Below, piece after piece: positions 13,565 through 21,736 of a stretch of 35,134 nucleotides of DNA. Position numbers and translations under genes: made by a program. The stretch spans positions 1 to 35,134 of IMG/VR virus record IMGVR_UViG_3300037264_002225. The stretch is one strand, 5' to 3'. Every line of letters starts with the position of its first letter. Positions within the stretch are counted from its first letter, which is position 1. The notes beneath the pieces are model-generated. The model was not told the DNA's origin, searched no databases, and saw only the letters and a program-made list of their open reading frames with translations. This DNA comes from a virus.

Positions 13565-13706
13565 AAAGTTTTCCGCGGCTCATAGCTCTAGAGGGCTTCA
13601 TTTTTGGCCCTGGTGCTATGCCAGTTGTGTCACCAAGGCTTGAAAAATGACCTTTGGTTTCTTTTCCTGGAGTATTATATGACTTTCCTTTGCTTGACTT
13701 TTTCAT
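13551..13706 (-). CDS. Small basic protein (51 aa)
   Basis: Lys-, Gly- and Ser-rich ORF (MKKSSKGKSYNTPGKETKGH at the start) that overlaps the upstream stop by ATGA and ends ATGTAA within the RusA coding frame. Composition resembles its upstream neighbour. No family recognised; it may be disordered and bind nucleic acid. Confidence 0.55.
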   Translation of the reverse strand: MKKSSKGKSYNTPGKETKGHFSSLGDTTGIAPGPKMKPSRAMSRGKLSGCM

Positions 13707-13873
13707 TTAGATTTCCCCTTTTTGGATTTAACTTTCGATTTCTTTGATTCTCCAGCTTCGGATAACATGATTGCAATTTGTTGCTTTCTAGGTTTTCCTT
13801 CAGCTTTTAGAATCCGCATATTTTCAGCTTTTCCTTTGCGAGTTTTTGCTTTAGCATTTTTAACCAGCGGCAT
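13703..13873 (-). CDS. Small basic phage protein (MPLVK family)
   Basis: 56 residues from the ATG at 13873, which has GGAG eight bases upstream; an upstream ATG would overlap the previous gene by 59 bases. The core MPLVKNAKAKTRKGKAENMR and GKPRKQQIAIMLSEAG follows a small conserved protein found in many phages, with a Lys/Ser-rich tail. Role unknown. Confidence 0.7.
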   Translation of the reverse strand: MPLVKNAKAKTRKGKAENMRILKAEGKPRKQQIAIMLSEAGESKKSKVKSKKGKSK

Positions 13874-13877
13874 AAGA

Positions 13878-14099
13878 TTACTCCATCGCTCCAGATAACT
13901 TTTTTGGTGCGACTTCCTCCGAAACTTCTTGTGCAAAAAGTTTTGTTAGCATGCCTTCAGCTTCAGACTTGGCACCTAAAATCATATTATGATTTGCAGC
14001 ATTCTGTTCGAAAGATTGCTGAATCTTTTTGTGATTATCCATGCTCGCCTCTAATGCTACCGTTAACTCTGCAATGCGCTTTTCTAAAACTTCTTTCAT
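13878..14099 (-). CDS. Coiled-coil small protein
   Basis: 73 residues, nearly all helical with heptad spacing (LEKRIAELTVALEASMDNHKKI). It follows the appendage gene ending at 14124 by a 24-base gap. Function unknown; may be a chaperone or a minor virion protein. Confidence 0.6.
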   Translation of the reverse strand: MKEVLEKRIAELTVALEASMDNHKKIQQSFEQNAANHNMILGAKSEAEGMLTKLFAQEVSEEVAPKKLSGAME

Positions 14100-14123
14100 T
14101 TTTAATGCTCCAAAAATAAAAGA

Positions 14124-15278
14124 TTATACCTTAGTCACTATATAGTTCAATGTGCTTGCGCCTGGGTCCGCGCTTGATGTAACTGTGAACGAACCTACGC
14201 CCGGCGTTACCGTCAAGATTGATGCAGCATTAGTTTGTGTATTCCAGCTTGCTACAATGTTGCTTGCTGCGGTTACGAAAGCATCAACAACCACTTGAGC
14301 TGCTGCGCCACCGGCAACAACTGCGGCAGCAACAGTTTTAATTTGATAGCCAGCATCAACCATTAAACCGCCCGTACCACTTGCGATTGCAACGTGACCG
14401 GCAGTAAATGGAGTAGCGGTTGCGGCAACCAAAACGCGAGCAACGGCATTGACCGGGTCTGGCAAAGAATAAACTGAAGCTTGACCGATAGCAGTATTGC
14501 TAATTGTTGATGCAAAGTTGCCAGCATTCGCAACCGGAACGAACCGGAAGCTGCCTTGGTTATTGCCAGCAGGAATTGCAACAAAAGAACCTGCAGAAGC
14601 ATTATTAATACCGGAAGTTATTGTGCTGCCAGCAACAATTACGCCTGCTGTAACTTGCAAGCTTCCGAGTGTTAACGTTAAGTTTCCTGTAGCAATTGTT
14701 TGCGTACCGGCACTATTTGTTAGTAAGAAGTTTGTTGCGGCTATGCCAGGGTCGGGCAATGTAAATGTGGTTGTTTGTCCAAGCGCAGCATTTGTAACAA
14801 CTGTATTGAATGCGCCACCGTTTGCTACCGCAGTGATTCTAAAGAATCCTGTATTTGGCGTTGCTGGGAATGATGTTAAGGTTCCCGCTGTTCCCGATAA
14901 ACCAGCTTGAATGCCGCCACCATGTATTGCCACACCAGCAGGGTCACCAATTTGACCAGCAACGTTAGTAAATACCGCTATGTTGCCCACTACCACAGGC
15001 AACAAAACTGCGCCAGGATTTATATTCGCAACTAGAGTTACAACGCCAGCAGCGCTCACGCTAACATTATAAATGTCAACGTCCTGATTTGGTTTGGTTC
15101 CTGTTGATACGATTGCTATTTGATTGTTGCTGTAATTAAAGCCTTCATGTTTGGTGTGATCTAAATATCCGGCAGTCGTGACTTGCGCAGTTGTGTCGGT
15201 AGTATCAATATAAATAAATTGTGGCGTAACACCTTGCAGCCCTGTAGGTTGGTCGGTGACTATGTTTAAAATTGGCAT
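14124..15278 (-). CDS. Tail appendage/fibre protein with internal repeat
   Basis: 384 residues rich in Thr, Ala, Gly, Val and Asn, beta-strand pattern typical of trimeric fibres. Two homologous modules lie at about 135-178 and 231-276: aromatic start, RITAVANGG or RFVPVANAG, then LGQ or IGQ and LPDPG or LPDPV. A C-terminal region has no match. AAGGAG precedes ATG. Last of the five appendage genes; it may be a fibre tip or a separate decoration. Confidence 0.65.
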   Translation of the reverse strand: MPILNIVTDQPTGLQGVTPQFIYIDTTDTTAQVTTAGYLDHTKHEGFNYSNNQIAIVSTGTKPNQDVDIYNVSVSAAGVVTLVANINPGAVLLPVVVGNIAVFTNVAGQIGDPAGVAIHGGGIQAGLSGTAGTLTSFPATPNTGFFRITAVANGGAFNTVVTNAALGQTTTFTLPDPGIAATNFLLTNSAGTQTIATGNLTLTLGSLQVTAGVIVAGSTITSGINNASAGSFVAIPAGNNQGSFRFVPVANAGNFASTISNTAIGQASVYSLPDPVNAVARVLVAATATPFTAGHVAIASGTGGLMVDAGYQIKTVAAAVVAGGAAAQVVVDAFVTAASNIVASWNTQTNAASILTVTPGVGSFTVTSSADPGASTLNYIVTKV

Positions 15279-15303
15279 AAAATTTCTCCTTGAAAAAAAT
15301 CCT

Positions 15304-17556
15304 TTAAGTTAACTCTGATTCTGCAGTCACATGGACTAACGCTGAACCATTTATAGTTCCCCCCGCATTTCCGGTGGCTTGAATATAAAAATATTTCCTA
15401 CTTGTTTGACTTCCGATTACTGTTGCTGACATATCTGCAGCCGCTGTCGCGTCCCTCACTTGAGCATTTGCCACAGAAGGATTAAATGTTGTAAATGATG
15501 GCGCGGCAAACATTTGTGTCGGCAATGAATAAGGGCCAAACGTCATTGCAAGAGCCGCAATACGAGTTATCATAAATAAAATCTCGCCCGTATTAGTGCC
15601 CGCATTTTGAGCCGGGGCAGTAGCATAATTAAATGATTTCCAATAAAACTTTTGACAACGCGCTAATTGTTCGTCAAAACCTCTTCTGTCAAACGCTGTT
15701 TGGTTATTGCTAATCTCTAGCTGAACATCAGTGAAGAAAGCGCTATCATCCGCACCAGCAGTTCCAGTTGGCGTCCAAGAAAACTCCACAGCCAATTGTG
15801 TAATAGTGGCACCTAGAGCAGAAGAGGAAAAAGTATAATTTGTTAAAGTTGTTGTTAAAGCTTGTGTTTGCGAAATTGGTGTCGCATTTCCGGTGAACGC
15901 GCCATTTATTCCTGAGATGTCTGTTGTTCCAGTACCAGAATAGACCGTCACAGTAATGTTGCTACTTGTTGGCGAAAAATTAGCTCCACTTTTAGCTTTA
16001 AAGCTTAAAGTAATAATATTACCCGCTGCACCAATGCACATATCTCTTGTCAAGCTAGTACAGAACCTCATTACCCCAGTTCCTGTTTGTGCATTATTTC
16101 TTTGTACTTGCGCAATAAATGATCCGCTAGTGGCTCCAGCCGCCTGCGTTATAGTAGATGCTTGATTAGCACCCGTTAAAAATTGCCATCTATCGGTGGT
16201 ATATGCTGAGACAGAAGCCGCTTGAGCAATAATCGCAGATCCACCGGCCCCTCTCTGCCAAACTTGCATATCACCGTTTACAACTCTATTTCTTCCTACT
16301 TTAGTAACAATAGTTGGTGTTCCGCTAGTTACTCCATCTATAGATTGAAAGGAAGTTAATGCTAATAAAGAAGGGACGCCAGCAGAACTTGTTATTAAAG
16401 TTGCGCCATTTGCTGTTGCCAAACCAGCAACTGTATTTGCAGCAGACGAATATAATATTTGATTAATTGTAGTAGTAGACGGCCATGTTGCGGTTGAAAA
16501 GCTTGGCGCTGTTGCAGCATTTGATTGCAGCATGTTGCCAGTAGTACCAGGGCCTGCAAGAATTGACGGAACGCCCGCAGAGCTTGTTACTAGCATTCCA
16601 TTATTCGCTGTTGCTAAATCAGAAATGACGTTTGCAGCAGAAGAATAAAGCAAACGATTTATAGTGCTTGTAGCTGGCCATGTAGTTGTAGACCATGCTG
16701 GGGTAGCTGTTGCGCCAGATTGTAACATTTGTCTTGCAGTCGCCGTACCGGCCAATATTTGCATTTGAGTTGCGTTAGACCAAACTATGCCACCATTAGA
16801 TACCTGGGCGCTTGTGTCTGCATTTGTACCACCACGGGCCAAACTTAAAAATCCTGCCCAACCCAACGTCAAAGATGTTGCGCGAAGCAAGGCAGTTAAC
16901 GGTGTCCCACCTAACGTCATCGTTACATTAGTGTCATCTGTTTTCGATAACGCTGCACCTGTGATATCGCCGCCAGCTATAGTAGCCCATGCTGGCGCTG
17001 CCGATACTGCGCCCGTGCCTGTTTGGGATAGATATTGTTTAACGGCAGTTATGTTGCCTGCAAGTTTTGCTAATGTATTTGCAGCTGAAGCATATAGGCT
17101 ATCACCTAATGCATATGTAGTTTGATTTGTGCCGCCATGAATTTCTGTAATCGCTGTCCCTGCCCAAACCCCTGTAGTAATGGTTCCCAATGTTGTTATT
17201 GTATTTTGACCAATATAGGTTGGGTCGATATCAATAACTGGATTTGCTCCAGCTGTGACAGTTATTCGCCCTGCAGTCCCAGTAATCGAAAGTATTGGAC
17301 CCGCTGCATCGATGAATGTAAACCAAGTAACTCCATCTAAAGTGCCTTCCATTTCTACTGTCTGGGAATTAAATCTTATGGTTCCGGCGGCGCCACCGCG
17401 CTGAGCTGTGGTTCCGGTTGGAAGCGTTGCGCCAGCAGTTCCTGGAATGATGGGGTTTGCTGAAATGCTATATATCGGATATAGGCCCGGCGTAACATCA
17501 ACCTGACTGGCTGTCCCGGTTGCCGTTATTAGTGCTGAGAATGCCGAATTAGCCAT
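15304..17556 (-). CDS. Tail fibre protein with carbohydrate-binding-like domain
   Basis: 750 residues. N-terminal beta-rich part, then two tandem modules at about 272-400 (MLQSGATATPAW, TWPATSTINRLLYSSAAN, LVTSSAGVPS), of the type that forms repeating fibre shafts. Residues about 422-612 (RVVNGDMQVWQRG through FFTDVQLEIS) resemble a carbohydrate-binding jelly-roll common in phage fibres. The C-terminal part starts ARCQKFYWKSF and shares C-x-x-x-Y-x-KSF with APAQNAGTNTG and its counterpart in the fibre at 18460. Probable receptor-binding protein. Confidence 0.75.
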   Translation of the reverse strand: MANSAFSALITATGTASQVDVTPGLYPIYSISANPIIPGTAGATLPTGTTAQRGGAAGTIRFNSQTVEMEGTLDGVTWFTFIDAAGPILSITGTAGRITVTAGANPVIDIDPTYIGQNTITTLGTITTGVWAGTAITEIHGGTNQTTYALGDSLYASAANTLAKLAGNITAVKQYLSQTGTGAVSAAPAWATIAGGDITGAALSKTDDTNVTMTLGGTPLTALLRATSLTLGWAGFLSLARGGTNADTSAQVSNGGIVWSNATQMQILAGTATARQMLQSGATATPAWSTTTWPATSTINRLLYSSAANVISDLATANNGMLVTSSAGVPSILAGPGTTGNMLQSNAATAPSFSTATWPSTTTINQILYSSAANTVAGLATANGATLITSSAGVPSLLALTSFQSIDGVTSGTPTIVTKVGRNRVVNGDMQVWQRGAGGSAIIAQAASVSAYTTDRWQFLTGANQASTITQAAGATSGSFIAQVQRNNAQTGTGVMRFCTSLTRDMCIGAAGNIITLSFKAKSGANFSPTSSNITVTVYSGTGTTDISGINGAFTGNATPISQTQALTTTLTNYTFSSSALGATITQLAVEFSWTPTGTAGADDSAFFTDVQLEISNNQTAFDRRGFDEQLARCQKFYWKSFNYATAPAQNAGTNTGEILFMITRIAALAMTFGPYSLPTQMFAAPSFTTFNPSVANAQVRDATAAADMSATVIGSQTSRKYFYIQATGNAGGTINGSALVHVTAESELT

Positions 17557-17564
17557 AATTTATC

Positions 17565-18056
17565 CTAAATTTGTTGGCCAAGTTGATTTTGCCAGAAGCC
17601 GCTAGCAGCAGTATTTGCTACCAAAATAGGCTTACGAATTTGTCCAACGACTGCGGGGGGAACGGCCGTCAAAGCCCCGGCTGTCACTGCATCAAGGAAA
17701 TAAACTGTTCCTGGAATAGCTACGAATCCTAATGCTGATACCAGGCCACCGAATTGAAGAGTGAAATTATTCGCATCTGCAACGGCAATTACTATTCCTA
17801 CCACTTCAGCGTTAACTGCGTTATTTGCCTGGGCTCTTACATATAATAGCCCGTTAAGTCGAACTACGTTGCCAACGACTAAACCATGCGCCGCCTGTGT
17901 AATCGGAAGCGTTAGGGTCGAGTCTGGGCCTGCGCCAGAAATGGCAAAAAGAGTGTCAACGCCATTTCTTAATCCCGCGGCTAAATCTCCGGGGACTGGA
18001 ACGCCACCGTTTACAAATTGAGAGAATTTAATGCCAGGAGAAAAAGGAACGCTCAT
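17565..18056 (-). CDS. Tail appendage protein
   Basis: 163 residues, Gly/Ala/Val-rich beta protein. The start PGIKFSQFVNGGVPVPGDLAAGLRNG resembles N-termini of small fibre-associated proteins in podophages. GGATAA precedes the ATG. Between two fibre genes, it is likely a connector or decoration of the appendage. Confidence 0.55.
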   Translation of the reverse strand: MSVPFSPGIKFSQFVNGGVPVPGDLAAGLRNGVDTLFAISGAGPDSTLTLPITQAAHGLVVGNVVRLNGLLYVRAQANNAVNAEVVGIVIAVADANNFTLQFGGLVSALGFVAIPGTVYFLDAVTAGALTAVPPAVVGQIRKPILVANTAASGFWQNQLGQQI

Positions 18057-18065
18057 CTATTATCC

Positions 18066-18440
18066 TTAGTCAAGAATTGCATAGAAAGCAACCGACATAG
18101 AGCCACCGGCTACACTAAGACAATGAATCGTATCACCGGCTTTGCAATATTTTGCAGGTGGATTTAATTCTGACGGACTAGCCGCAAACGCAGCACCAGC
18201 TGGTGCTGCAGCGGCAGCATTATTCGCCACCCAAAAATCAACAGCTTTTGCATAAGAAAACACCGCTAAGAATTTATTGTTTCTTGTTGCAGCTGGCATT
18301 CCTACTGCAGCTGTCAATGGAACTGCAATTGCTGTATCCGTATTTGCAGCTAATGTTGCCGTAAAAATCTGTGTGCAAAACGGAGAGCCGAAACCATTCA
18401 CGCCTTGTACGAATTTGTCTACATTGTAATTTGTGGTCAT
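18066..18440 (-). CDS. Small tail appendage protein
   Basis: 124 residues, Ala-rich, one likely beta domain ending FYAILD. GGAG lies before ATG. It lies in the fibre cluster, 10 bases before the next gene. No family recognised; virion role inferred from context. Confidence 0.5.
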   Translation of the reverse strand: MTTNYNVDKFVQGVNGFGSPFCTQIFTATLAANTDTAIAVPLTAAVGMPAATRNNKFLAVFSYAKAVDFWVANNAAAAAPAGAAFAASPSELNPPAKYCKAGDTIHCLSVAGGSMSVAFYAILD

Positions 18441-18459
18441 TCATTACTCCGTTAAAATC

Positions 18460-20598
18460 TTAAGGGACGCCCAATCTTCTATCCGCCGTCCAATGGACGC
18501 CCCATCTATCACCATAAATATTTTGTCCAGAAAAACTTACTTGGAATTGTTTTGTTGAAATATTGTTAATTGAAACACCACCACCACTAACGCCAGTGTC
18601 ATAGTTCCATGGATTAGCGTTTGCTTGCGTTGGGTTATAAAGAGTGACTGCAGGAGGTGCAAGCATAGTAGTTTTTAAAACAATTGAAGGAAAATATACG
18701 CCAACAGGATTCGCTGTTTGATATCCAGTTGTTTGCCAATCACCAGTATTGGCACCTACAGCCTGTGCAGGAACCGTTGCCGGCGCAAAAGATTTTTGAT
18801 AATAACGTTCACAATCCATTAAGACAGCAGAAGCCGATTGTGGCGAAGGAATTGTAGGAATCTTTCCAGGGACTAGTGAAATTGAACCAACAGCTATTTG
18901 TCTTGTTGCCAATAAAGTTTCAAATCCAACGACTATGGCAAAAAATGTAGCCGTGTCAGCAGCAATATTATTAGCCGCCGCAACATTCCATCCACTAAAT
19001 CCATAAGTATGAGCAGGAGTAAAGTTACCTCCCGCTGAATTTCCAGTGACAGTAAATGCTGCATCTCCTAAGCTGTTACCAAATGTTGAACCGCCCCTAA
19101 ATACTTCGGTCCAGTTTCCGTTAAATGTCGCAGGCTTTCCCGTGGCATCCAAGGTAGCGACCAAAGAAGCGTTAGCATTTATGTTTGGTAATGCAACGTC
19201 GGTTGTATACCATAGAGATATCTTTCCATTTAGGGTTGTTGCTACTTGGCTTATCACAGTTATAGTTGCAGATATATCGTCGTTTAATATTTTTCTAGCT
19301 GTTGCAGCAGGAAGATATTGAATAATGGCAAACTGGCTATTATTAGTGGCCCCTATCACCAAAGTTTGATTTGGACCCCTGCTAACAGTTGGCCCATTGT
19401 TCGCTGATTGAAATATAATTGTTTGATCCCAAGTATAGCGTGACGTATTTGCTCCGGCACCACTTGCAGCAAAAGTAGAGCCCACCTGTGCTGGATTAAG
19501 CGCAAAGTCCCATCCAACCAAATAGCTTGAAATTGGCTTGTAATTTAACAAAGACTGCCAGTAATTAAAGAGTTGATCGGCCTGCCTATTAACTGGAGTT
19601 TGGTCGTAAACAATATTGATTTGATTTGTATTTAATGGCACTACTTGAACGTTACTGAACGTTGTGGGAGCTCCAACAGGTAGATTTAAAAGAATATCAA
19701 CAAAACCAATGTCAGAGTTTTGTGGATTGTTATCAGGCAATAACTGAACCGTATTATTAAACTGTGCAAACGCACCAGAAATATTATTTGCAGTTAGTAA
19801 AACCTGAACCGCTTGTCCGCTTGGTTGATATTCCATTATCACACTGCTTGCAGGCGCGAGTAGGATCGTCGATGCAAGGTAACCATTTAAGGCGTTAGGA
19901 ATTGCTGGAGCCCAGATATTTGGGTTGTTATTTAATCTTTGCCGTAGCTTAAGAGATGCGATGTTTGCGCCAGGTGTAATAGTAAGCGTATATGGCGGAT
20001 TAAATGGGAAGGCTTGAGTTCCCGCAATAGAATTCCTTTGTATCTGCACGGTACTTGCGCCAGAAGTAACAGTCACTAAATCCCAATCAGGGGCGATCGC
20101 CGTTGTAGTTGTGGCTGCACCAGCAATTGTTATGGTCAAAGGATTGTTTGGTAAAAACGAAACCTGGGCGAACTGAGGATTGCTAAGCTGATTAGCTATG
20201 TTCCCGATCGCATTATTTGGGTTGTCAGCCTCGTTGACATTGGGCGGCCAAGCTTCCCGAGTAAATTGTAATACACCGTTAGCGTTTCGAACCTCAACGT
20301 AATAGAGCTGAACCGCACCTGCATCATCATAAGGATAATAATAGAGGGCTACGTTATTGCCTGCATTATCTGAGATTGTTCCAAAAGCGCCAAGATTTAT
20401 AGGATTTGGTAATGGCTGGAAGTCATAATTAGGAGGATTACCACCTAAATTTACGAGTTGATATACAAGCTTTGGAACATTTCGGTTGGTATCTTGAAAG
20501 AATCGTATAGTTCCGTTAGACAACGGCTGCCCGGTGTCCCGATCAATTAAGAGGGGCTCCAGGTCTAGCGATGCAAAATATCCTGAGTCTACGGCCAT
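18460..20598 (-). CDS. Tail fibre protein with particle-binding N-terminus
   Basis: 712 residues from the ATG at 20598 (AAGGA six bases upstream; the TTG two codons earlier is unlikely). The N-terminus (LEPLLIDRDTGQPLSNGTIR, PLPNPINLGAFGTI, YYYPYDD, LQFTREAWPPN) looks like a domain that anchors fibres to the tail. The middle is beta-rich. The C-terminus (CERYYQKSF, ATVPAQAVGANTG) is homologous to that of the fibre at 15304. First of the appendage genes. The upstream TATAAT (minus strand, 20629-20634) lacks a -35 box, so a late promoter needing an activator is possible. Confidence 0.75.
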   Translation of the reverse strand: MAVDSGYFASLDLEPLLIDRDTGQPLSNGTIRFFQDTNRNVPKLVYQLVNLGGNPPNYDFQPLPNPINLGAFGTISDNAGNNVALYYYPYDDAGAVQLYYVEVRNANGVLQFTREAWPPNVNEADNPNNAIGNIANQLSNPQFAQVSFLPNNPLTITIAGAATTTTAIAPDWDLVTVTSGASTVQIQRNSIAGTQAFPFNPPYTLTITPGANIASLKLRQRLNNNPNIWAPAIPNALNGYLASTILLAPASSVIMEYQPSGQAVQVLLTANNISGAFAQFNNTVQLLPDNNPQNSDIGFVDILLNLPVGAPTTFSNVQVVPLNTNQINIVYDQTPVNRQADQLFNYWQSLLNYKPISSYLVGWDFALNPAQVGSTFAASGAGANTSRYTWDQTIIFQSANNGPTVSRGPNQTLVIGATNNSQFAIIQYLPAATARKILNDDISATITVISQVATTLNGKISLWYTTDVALPNINANASLVATLDATGKPATFNGNWTEVFRGGSTFGNSLGDAAFTVTGNSAGGNFTPAHTYGFSGWNVAAANNIAADTATFFAIVVGFETLLATRQIAVGSISLVPGKIPTIPSPQSASAVLMDCERYYQKSFAPATVPAQAVGANTGDWQTTGYQTANPVGVYFPSIVLKTTMLAPPAVTLYNPTQANANPWNYDTGVSGGGVSINNISTKQFQVSFSGQNIYGDRWGVHWTADRRLGVP

Positions 20599-20685
20599 AA
20601 ACAATCCTTGTACGAGGCTATTGCCATTATAGAATAGTTGAGGTAATCTAGCTATAGGTAACGTACTTAGTAAGGGGAATTACAC

Positions 20686-21048
20686 ATTAACAATACATCA
20701 ACTCACATTGGTTTTTGGGTAATAAGTTTTGTCGGTGGCGCTTTAATTGGCTCCTTATTGACATTAACTAGCCAATTAAATATAAAGTCTAACGCTACAA
20801 AAAAACAAATTTATTCGGAGAACATAATGGGAACCCCATCTAAAAAACATTTACATACTTTGAATTTATATTTCAGCTTTAAAGATGCAGGTTTTACTGA
20901 TGATCAGTCACGCGCTTTATCATATGGACTTAATGATTTATATAACGCTGTTCTTTTAGAAAAGCAGTCGAATTATTCAGATGAAAAATTGTATGAGCCG
21001 TTTAGAGAAAGCCTGCAAAATATAATTAAAGACTCAAAAGAAAAATAA
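20686..21048 (+). CDS. Membrane protein with ATT start and internal ATG start
   Basis: The only well-placed start for the long form is ATT at 20686, eight bases after AAGGGG. It gives 120 residues with a clear membrane helix (HIGFWVISFVGGALIGSLLTL, about 7-27). No ATG or GTG precedes the helix in this frame, which opens after a stop at 20671. A second start, ATG at 20827 with CGGAG before it, gives a soluble 73-residue form. Two products, as in holin/antiholin dual starts, would fit. It is opposite in strand to all late genes and AT-rich. Function unknown. Confidence 0.5.
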   Translation: MNNTSTHIGFWVISFVGGALIGSLLTLTSQLNIKSNATKKQIYSENIMGTPSKKHLHTLNLYFSFKDAGFTDDQSRALSYGLNDLYNAVLLEKQSNYSDEKLYEPFRESLQNIIKDSKEK

Positions 21049-21050
21049 TA

Positions 21051-21323
21051 TTATTTTATAAGATGTGAAAATTTTCTATAAATGTCACTGTCATTTCTTT
21101 TTCCAATTAAATCGATATGTAATATATTATCTAAATGATATATTATTCTATATTCTCCGCTATCTACACGATAATATCCTTCGCAGCCCTTTAATTTGCT
21201 ACTATCGTTTGTAAAAGGATTGTTTCCGAGCTCCAGAATTTTAGAATCTATCTGCAGGAAATGCTTGCATGGTAGCTTTTCCAGAAACTTTCTATTTCTC
21301 TTGTCTATTAGTATTTTTAGCAA
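21051..21323 (-). CDS. RelE/ParE-family toxin
   Basis: 90 residues. The C-terminal half has the family pattern YYRVDSGEYRIIYHLDN, then LHIDLIGKRNDSDIYR. RelE enzymes cut mRNA on the ribosome, ParE members act on gyrase; the residues seen do not separate the two with certainty. It starts 32 bases inside the antitoxin gene, so translation is coupled. It ends two bases from a convergent gene. Likely for phage or plasmid-like maintenance or exclusion of rivals. Confidence 0.85.
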   Translation of the reverse strand: MLKILIDKRNRKFLEKLPCKHFLQIDSKILELGNNPFTNDSSKLKGCEGYYRVDSGEYRIIYHLDNILHIDLIGKRNDSDIYRKFSHLIK

Positions 21324-21570
21324 GATTTAAATTCCTTTTTCTAAGATCGTTCATAAACTTTTCACTTTCCTCAACTGTCCAATCTCCTTCTGCAGAAGAT
21401 TCTTTGGCTTTCATTCCCCAATGAATATCTTCTAAATATTCAAATAACTCGGGAGAAATAATTACAGCAAAAGGTCGTCCTTGTTTGTTAATTTCGACAG
21501 GACTTTTTTGCGCCTGATCAAGCAAGAAGCCAAACTTTTCACGGGCTTCGCTGGCAGTATATGTTTGCAT
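21292..21570 (-). CDS. Phd/YefM-family antitoxin
   Basis: 92 residues. N-terminus MQTYTASEAREKFGFLLDQA is the typical Phd/YefM DNA-binding start, followed by GRPFAVIISPELFEYLE. The C-terminal acidic/basic tail would wrap the toxin. I start at the ATG with GAGG five bases before it, not at the GTG six bases upstream. Upstream lies a repeated TACATTTTGTACA operator, so autorepression is expected. Confidence 0.85.
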   Translation of the reverse strand: MQTYTASEAREKFGFLLDQAQKSPVEINKQGRPFAVIISPELFEYLEDIHWGMKAKESSAEGDWTVEESEKFMNDLRKRNLNLAKNTNRQEK

Positions 21571-21591
21571 ATGCACCTCAGTAAAATATTT

Positions 21592-21630
21592 AATTGTACA
21601 TTTTGTACATTATATACATTTTGTACAATT
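21592..21630. promoter_or_regulatory. Operator/promoter of the toxin-antitoxin pair
   Basis: Two direct copies of TACATTTTGTACA (21597-21609 and 21615-21627) within an outer inverted repeat AATTGTACA (21592-21600) / TGTACAATT (21622-21630). TATAAT lies on the minus strand inside. On the plus strand TATAGT with TATACA upstream may drive the 22-residue peptide. Confidence 0.7.
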
Positions 21631-21667
21631 TAAGATATAGTGGACTTTTAATAATTAGGAGAATGAA

Positions 21668-21736
21668 ATGGATATATTATTTTTGGGTTTTGTTGTGGTA
21701 ATTTGTGGAGCTGTTTATGGATTATGCCAAGATTAA
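21668..21736 (+). CDS. Candidate 22-residue hydrophobic peptide
   Basis: ATG at 21668 with AGGAG seven bases before it. The peptide MDILFLGFVVVICGAVYGLC plus two residues is one membrane helix. It is divergent from the antitoxin, sharing its operator region, and its stop overlaps the end of the ejection gene by four bases. Resembles small type I toxin or YnaJ-like peptides only in size. Needs expression data. Confidence 0.4.
   Translation: MDILFLGFVVVICGAVYGLCQD

Noticed and set aside
14497-14910. Plus-strand ORF of 137 residues
   Set aside because: Complement of the repetitive appendage gene; low-complexity coding often leaves long shadow frames.
21042-21057. AT-only palindrome between the convergent stops of the toxin and the membrane-protein gene
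   Set aside because: Pure A/T symmetry in an AT-rich stretch is weak evidence for a terminator.
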